The position numbers and the translations under genes are program-made. Shown in pieces: positions 60,872 to 64,000 of a DNA stretch of 64,000 nt; position 1 is the first letter of the stretch, and the number at the start of each line of letters is the position of its first letter. This DNA is from Chromohalobacter canadensis (GTDB lineage: Bacteria > Pseudomonadota > Gammaproteobacteria > Pseudomonadales > Halomonadaceae): positions 717,021 through 781,020 of the forward strand of contig NZ_JAJQJH010000001.1 of NCBI RefSeq assembly GCF_029544075.1. The letters are read 5' to 3'. The notes beneath the pieces are model-generated. The model did not search any database and was not told the DNA's origin. It saw nothing but the letters and a program-made list of their open reading frames with translations.

Positions 60872-61999
60872 ATGACGGATAAAACGCCCACTAGTACCGG
60901 CTTGCGCGGCATGAGCGCTGGCAGCACTGCGTTATGTACCGTTGGCCAGTCCGGCTCCGGGTTGACGTATCGTGGCTATGACATTCACGACCTCGCCGAG
61001 CACGCGCGCTTCGAGGAAGTCGCCTATTTGTTGTTCAAGGGCAAGTTACCTAACCAGAAGGAACTGGACGCCTACGTGGCCCGACTCAAGTCGCTGCGCG
61101 GCCTTCCCGCATCGCTGAAGGCGGTGCTCGAACAGATTCCCTCCGATGCCCATCCAATGGATGTAATGCGCACCGGTGCGTCGATGCTGGGCAATCTCGA
61201 GACGGAGGAGGGCTTCGCCGAGCAGCAGGATAAAAGTGACCGGATGCTGGCGGCGTTCCCCTCGATCATTAACTACTGGTATCGCTTCAGCCATGACGGC
61301 GTGCGCATCGATACCGAAACCGACGATGACTCGGTGGGTGGCCATTTCCTGCATTTGCTGCATGGCGAGCCCGCTTCTGAGCTGCATGCACGGGTGATGA
61401 ACGTCTCGTTGATTCTTTACGCCGAGCATGAGTTCAATGCCTCAACCTTCACCGCCCGTGTATGCGCCTCGACGCTGTCGGATATTCATTCCTGCGTGAC
61501 CGGCGCTATTGGCTCGCTACGTGGCCCATTGCATGGAGGAGCCAATGAAGCGGCGATGGCGATGATAGAGGACTGGCAAACACCTGAAGAGGCCGAGCGC
61601 GAGCTGCTGGGCATGCTCGAGCGCAAGGAAAAGATCATGGGCTTCGGGCACGCGATCTATCGCGAATCCGACCCGCGCAACGCCATCATCAAGCAGTGGT
61701 CAAAGCGTCTTGCGGACGATGTGGGCGACACGCGGCTCTACCCTGTCTCCGAGCGTGTCGAGGCAGTGATGTGGCGTGAGAAGAAGCTGTTCTGCAATGC
61801 AGACTTCTTCCACGCCAGTGCCTACCACCTCATGGGCATTCCCACCAAGCTGTTCACGCCGATCTTCGTGTGTTCACGGCTGACTGGCTGGTGCGCCCAT
61901 GTGTTCGAGCAGCGCGAGAACAACCGCATCATCCGACCCAGTGCGGATTATGTAGGGCCCGAAAAGCAGGGATGGTTGCCGATCGAAAAGCGTCAATAA
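60872..61999 (+). CDS. prpC: 2-methylcitrate synthase
   Basis: A 375-aa citrate-synthase-family enzyme that joins propionyl-CoA and oxaloacetate. It has LTYRGYDIHDLAEHARFEEVAYLL near the N-terminus, the His-containing LHGGANEAAM and GFGHAIYRESDPR. The short form lacking the N-terminal domain of citrate synthase and the position after prpB mark it as PrpC. AAGGAGG precedes the ATG. The stop is followed by a heptamer repeat array. Confidence 0.95.
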   Translation: MTDKTPTSTGLRGMSAGSTALCTVGQSGSGLTYRGYDIHDLAEHARFEEVAYLLFKGKLPNQKELDAYVARLKSLRGLPASLKAVLEQIPSDAHPMDVMRTGASMLGNLETEEGFAEQQDKSDRMLAAFPSIINYWYRFSHDGVRIDTETDDDSVGGHFLHLLHGEPASELHARVMNVSLILYAEHEFNASTFTARVCASTLSDIHSCVTGAIGSLRGPLHGGANEAAMAMIEDWQTPEEAERELLGMLERKEKIMGFGHAIYRESDPRNAIIKQWSKRLADDVGDTRLYPVSERVEAVMWREKKLFCNADFFHASAYHLMGIPTKLFTPIFVCSRLTGWCAHVFEQRENNRIIRPSADYVGPEKQGWLPIEKRQ

Positions 62000-62004
62000 T
62001 ACTG

Positions 62005-62074
62005 GCTTCGAGCTTCGAGCTTCGAGCTTCGAGCTTCGAGCTTCGAGCTTCGAGCTTCGAGCTTCGAGCTTCGA
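62005..62074. repeat. Ten perfect tandem copies of heptamer GCTTCGA inside the prp operon
   Basis: The 7-bp unit GCTTCGA is repeated ten times without error (70 bp) in the 96-bp gap between prpC and prpD, ending 21 bases before the prpD ATG. The whole array is transcribed as part of the operon. Perfect short tandem repeats mutate by slippage, so copy number may vary between strains. Confidence 0.95.
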
Positions 62075-62095
62075 GCCTGACTTCAAGGAATCAAC

Positions 62096-63580
62096 ATGAG
62101 TGCCAACGTCGAACAGAACCAGCGTCCCGACTACGATCCCGAGCTGCAGGCGATCGCCGATTACGTGCTGGAATATCGTGTCACCGGTCAGGAGGCACTG
62201 GAAACCGCGCGCTACTGCTTGATGGATACACTGGGATGCGGCTTGTTGGCACTGCGCTTTCCCGAGTGCACCAAGCATCTAGGGCCGTTGGTCGAGGGGA
62301 CCGTTGTGCCCCACGGTGCGCGGGTGCCGGGCACCCAGCTGCGTCTTGACCCGGTCAAGGCGGCCTGGGATATCGGCGCCATCATTCGCTGGCTGGATTA
62401 CAACGATACCTGGCTGGCGGCGGAGTGGGGGCATCCCTCGGACAATCTGGGGGGAATCCTGGCGATTGCCGATCATCTGTCGCAAAAGCGCGTGGCCGAA
62501 GGTGAGGCGCCGCTGACCGTGCGTGATGTACTCGAGGCGATGGTCATGGCCCATGAGATTCAGGGCGTGCTGGCGCTCGAGAACTCGTTCAACCGGGTAG
62601 GGCTCGATCACGTTGCCCTGGTCAAGGTCGCCTCGACTGCGGTGGTCGCCAAGTTGATGGGGGCGGATCGCGAACGGCTGCTTGCCGCGTTGTCGCATGC
62701 CTTCGTCGACGGCCAGAGCCTGCGCACTTATCGGCATGCACCTAACGCCGGGTCACGTAAGTCTTGGGCGGCGGGCGATGCAACTTCGCGTGGCGTGCGA
62801 CTGGCGGATATCGCCATGCGTGGCGAAATGGGCATTCCTGGTGTGCTGAGCGCACCGCAATGGGGCTTCTATGATGTGCTGTTCACGAAGACCAACAAGG
62901 ACCAGCAGCTCAAACCGGAAGATGATCGCCACTTCCGTATCAGTCAGGAGTACGGCTCCTATGTCATGGAAAACGTGCTGTTCAAGATCAGTTTTCCGGC
63001 TGAGTTCCATGCCCAAACCGCCTGCGAAGCAGCCGTAACGCTGCATCCACAGGTCAAGGGCCGCCTGGACGACATCGACAGGATCGTGATCACCACTCAT
63101 GAGTCGGCGATTCGCATCATCTCCAAACAAGGGCATCTGGCCAATCCCGCTGACCGCGATCATTGCCTTCAGTACATGACGGCCGTTCCCTTGATCTTCG
63201 GTCAACTGGTCGCCGAGCATTACGAAGATGCCTTTCATGAGTCACACCCGATCATCGATCAATTGCGTGACAAAATGGAAGTGGTAGAGGACGCGCGCTA
63301 TACCCGCGAGTATCTCGAGGCCGACAAGCGCTCCATCGCTAATGCGATTCAGGTGTTCTTCAAAGATGGCAGCAAGACCGAGCAAGTGGCTGTCGAATAT
63401 CCCATCGGCCACCGTCGGCGCCGGGAAGAAGGTATGCCCCTTCTGGGAGAGAAGTTTAGCGCTAACCTTGCGACTCGCTTCCCGGCACGACACTGCGATG
63501 AGATTCTGGCGCTGTGCGCTGATCAGGCGCGCTTGGAAAGCACCCCTGTACACCGTTTCGTCGACCGTTTCGTAATCTGA
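62096..63580 (+). CDS. prpD: 2-methylcitrate dehydratase
   Basis: A 494-aa MmgE/PrpD-family enzyme that dehydrates 2-methylcitrate to 2-methyl-cis-aconitate. It contains [22 protein letters not shown], the conserved [17 protein letters not shown] region (here [14 protein letters not shown]) and a C-terminal basic RHCDEI segment. The cluster-free PrpD version is used, and not the AcnD-PrpF pair. AAGGA precedes the ATG. Last gene before the rRNA leader region. Confidence 0.95.
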   Translation: MSANVEQNQRPDYDPELQAIADYVLEYRVTGQEALETARYCLMDTLGCGLLALRFPECTKHLGPLVEGTVVPHGARVPGTQLRLDPVKAAWDIGAIIRWLDYNDTWLAAEWGHPSDNLGGILAIADHLSQKRVAEGEAPLTVRDVLEAMVMAHEIQGVLALENSFNRVGLDHVALVKVASTAVVAKLMGADRERLLAALSHAFVDGQSLRTYRHAPNAGSRKSWAAGDATSRGVRLADIAMRGEMGIPGVLSAPQWGFYDVLFTKTNKDQQLKPEDDRHFRISQEYGSYVMENVLFKISFPAEFHAQTACEAAVTLHPQVKGRLDDIDRIVITTHESAIRIISKQGHLANPADRDHCLQYMTAVPLIFGQLVAEHYEDAFHESHPIIDQLRDKMEVVEDARYTREYLEADKRSIANAIQVFFKDGSKTEQVAVEYPIGHRRRREEGMPLLGEKFSANLATRFPARHCDEILALCADQARLESTPVHRFVDRFVI

Positions 63581-63591
63581 GAAAAAACCCC

Positions 63592-63620
63592 TTGCGTTCG
63601 CGCCGTCAGGTCCGTAAAGT
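63592..63620 (+). promoter_or_regulatory. Candidate rRNA operon promoter 1
   Basis: TTGCGT and TAAAGT separated by 17 bp, with an A-rich GAAAAAACC stretch directly upstream that could act as an UP element. It lies 12 bp past the prpD stop. Confidence 0.4.
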
Positions 63621-63721
63621 ACGCATCCGCTGCCGGCGACGGACTTCGTGGCCAGCGGTGGAAGGGTAGCGCAAGTAGCTGACGTGCTTGAGAAATTCAA
63701 ACCTTCGGGTGGCTTTCTCGC

Positions 63722-63749
63722 TTGACAGCGACGCCGGAATCGGTAAAAT
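63722..63749 (+). promoter_or_regulatory. Candidate rRNA operon promoter 2
   Basis: Consensus -35 TTGACA (63722-63727) and TAAAAT (63744-63749) with a 16-bp spacer. A GC-rich discriminator follows. Confidence 0.65.
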
Positions 63750-63824
63750 GCGCCGCACCTCGAAAGGCCCCTGATAACGCCGCGCTTCAAGGCGATGTCA
63801 GCGATTGTCACCCCGGCTAACGCC

Positions 63825-63852
63825 TTGACAATCACGGCACTTTCGGTAGAAT
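63825..63852 (+). promoter_or_regulatory. Candidate rRNA operon promoter 3
   Basis: Consensus -35 TTGACA (63825-63830) and TAGAAT (63847-63852) with a 16-bp spacer, again followed by GC-rich sequence. Two near-consensus promoters about 100 bp apart are typical of rRNA operons. Confidence 0.7.
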
Positions 63853-63860
63853 ACGCCTTC

Positions 63861-64000
63861 CTTGCGAGGCGCCCATCGGGCACACGCAAGCCGCTCCGCT
63901 CTTGTCATGTCGAGCCCGGAGCCGCTCTTTAACAATCGATCAGGTAATTCATGTGGGCGTTTGCTCAGGATAGGGGTGCCAGTCACGACCTATCAAGGCA
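63861..64000 (+). other. rRNA operon leader with boxA antitermination site (16S lies beyond the edge)
   Basis: CTTGCG...CGCAAG with inner GCCC-ATC-GGGC (63861-63890) forms a boxB-like hairpin, followed by GCTCTTTAACAA (63924-63935), which matches the boxA element that binds NusB/S10 for ribosomal RNA antitermination. After that comes the usual leader sequence up to the window edge. No 16S sequence is present yet; the first base of 16S rRNA would be expected shortly after 64000. The 63581-64000 stretch contains no protein gene. Confidence 0.8.

Noticed and set aside
62005..62074. CRISPR array
   Set aside because: Units are 7 bp, contiguous and have no spacers; no cas genes are present. It is a simple tandem repeat.
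63861..64000. Annotating a partial 16S rRNA gene
   Set aside because: The conserved 16S 5' end is not yet reached by base 64000; only leader elements are visible.

Overview
The window is a high-GC, densely coded bacterial chromosome segment that looks like a halophilic gammaproteobacterium of the Halomonadaceae (Chromohalobacter or Halomonas type). This rests on gene order and protein character, not on a 16S sequence: acidic proteins, a phasin and class I PHA synthase pair, purB-hflD-mnmA-nudJ-rluE, clpS-clpA-infA-bpt-aat-ftsK-lolA, a LysR-leuCDB-asd block and prpBCD. No insertion sequences, prophage genes, CRISPR arrays or tRNA genes were seen.

Layout. 1-3.8 kb: D-glucarate catabolism (gudD, a FadR-type regulator, 2-oxoglutarate semialdehyde dehydrogenase); the intermediate dehydratase is not in the window. 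3.9-12.2 kb: housekeeping genes (ABC-F ybiT, YgjV-like protein, AEC transporter preceded by a candidate 36-aa membrane peptide, alpha/beta hydrolase, rssA, smrB, prmB, aroC). 12.3-15.1 kb: polyhydroxyalkanoate locus (small acidic protein, phasin, phaC) with a strong promoter and two palindromes. 15.1-24.1 kb: an eight-gene minus-strand operon joining a Rieske oxygenase, its flavin/2Fe-2S reductase, SDR, GMC oxidoreductase, aldehyde dehydrogenase, class II aldolase-like protein, an orphan betaine-type binding protein and a GlxA/GbdR-type AraC regulator. This is the most novel part: a catabolic route for an unidentified quaternary-amine-like compound. 24.3-29.9 kb: LysR, leuC, leuD, leuB, asd. 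30-31.6 kb: aceA, with an unexplained plus-strand terminator upstream that hints at a small RNA. 31.6-37.7 kb: GNAT, roxA, purB, hflD, mnmA, nudJ, rluE. 37.9-47.4 kb: clpS, clpA, infA, bpt, aat, ftsK, lolA and a thiamine-binding-type protein. 47.4-54.6 kb: argP/argO divergent pair, fadE-like acyl-CoA dehydrogenase with two PsrA-like operators, AI-2E permease, trxA, cysB, cysH. 54.8-58 kb: pabB with a FecCD/FecE-type importer. 58.1-63.6 kb: alpha/beta hydrolase, then the propionate (2-methylcitrate) operon GntR-prpB-prpC-prpD. 63.6-64 kb: promoter and leader region of an rRNA operon whose 16S gene lies just beyond the right edge.

The metabolic genes fit a heterotroph that uses sugar acids, fatty acids and propionate, stores carbon as PHA, uses the glyoxylate shunt and imports osmolyte-like quaternary amines. 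Intergenic heptamer repeats of the GCTTC(G/C)A family occur at three places, including ten perfect copies inside the prp operon. Starts were revised where a Shine-Dalgarno sequence or family alignment recalled from memory favoured an internal codon; no database search was run.
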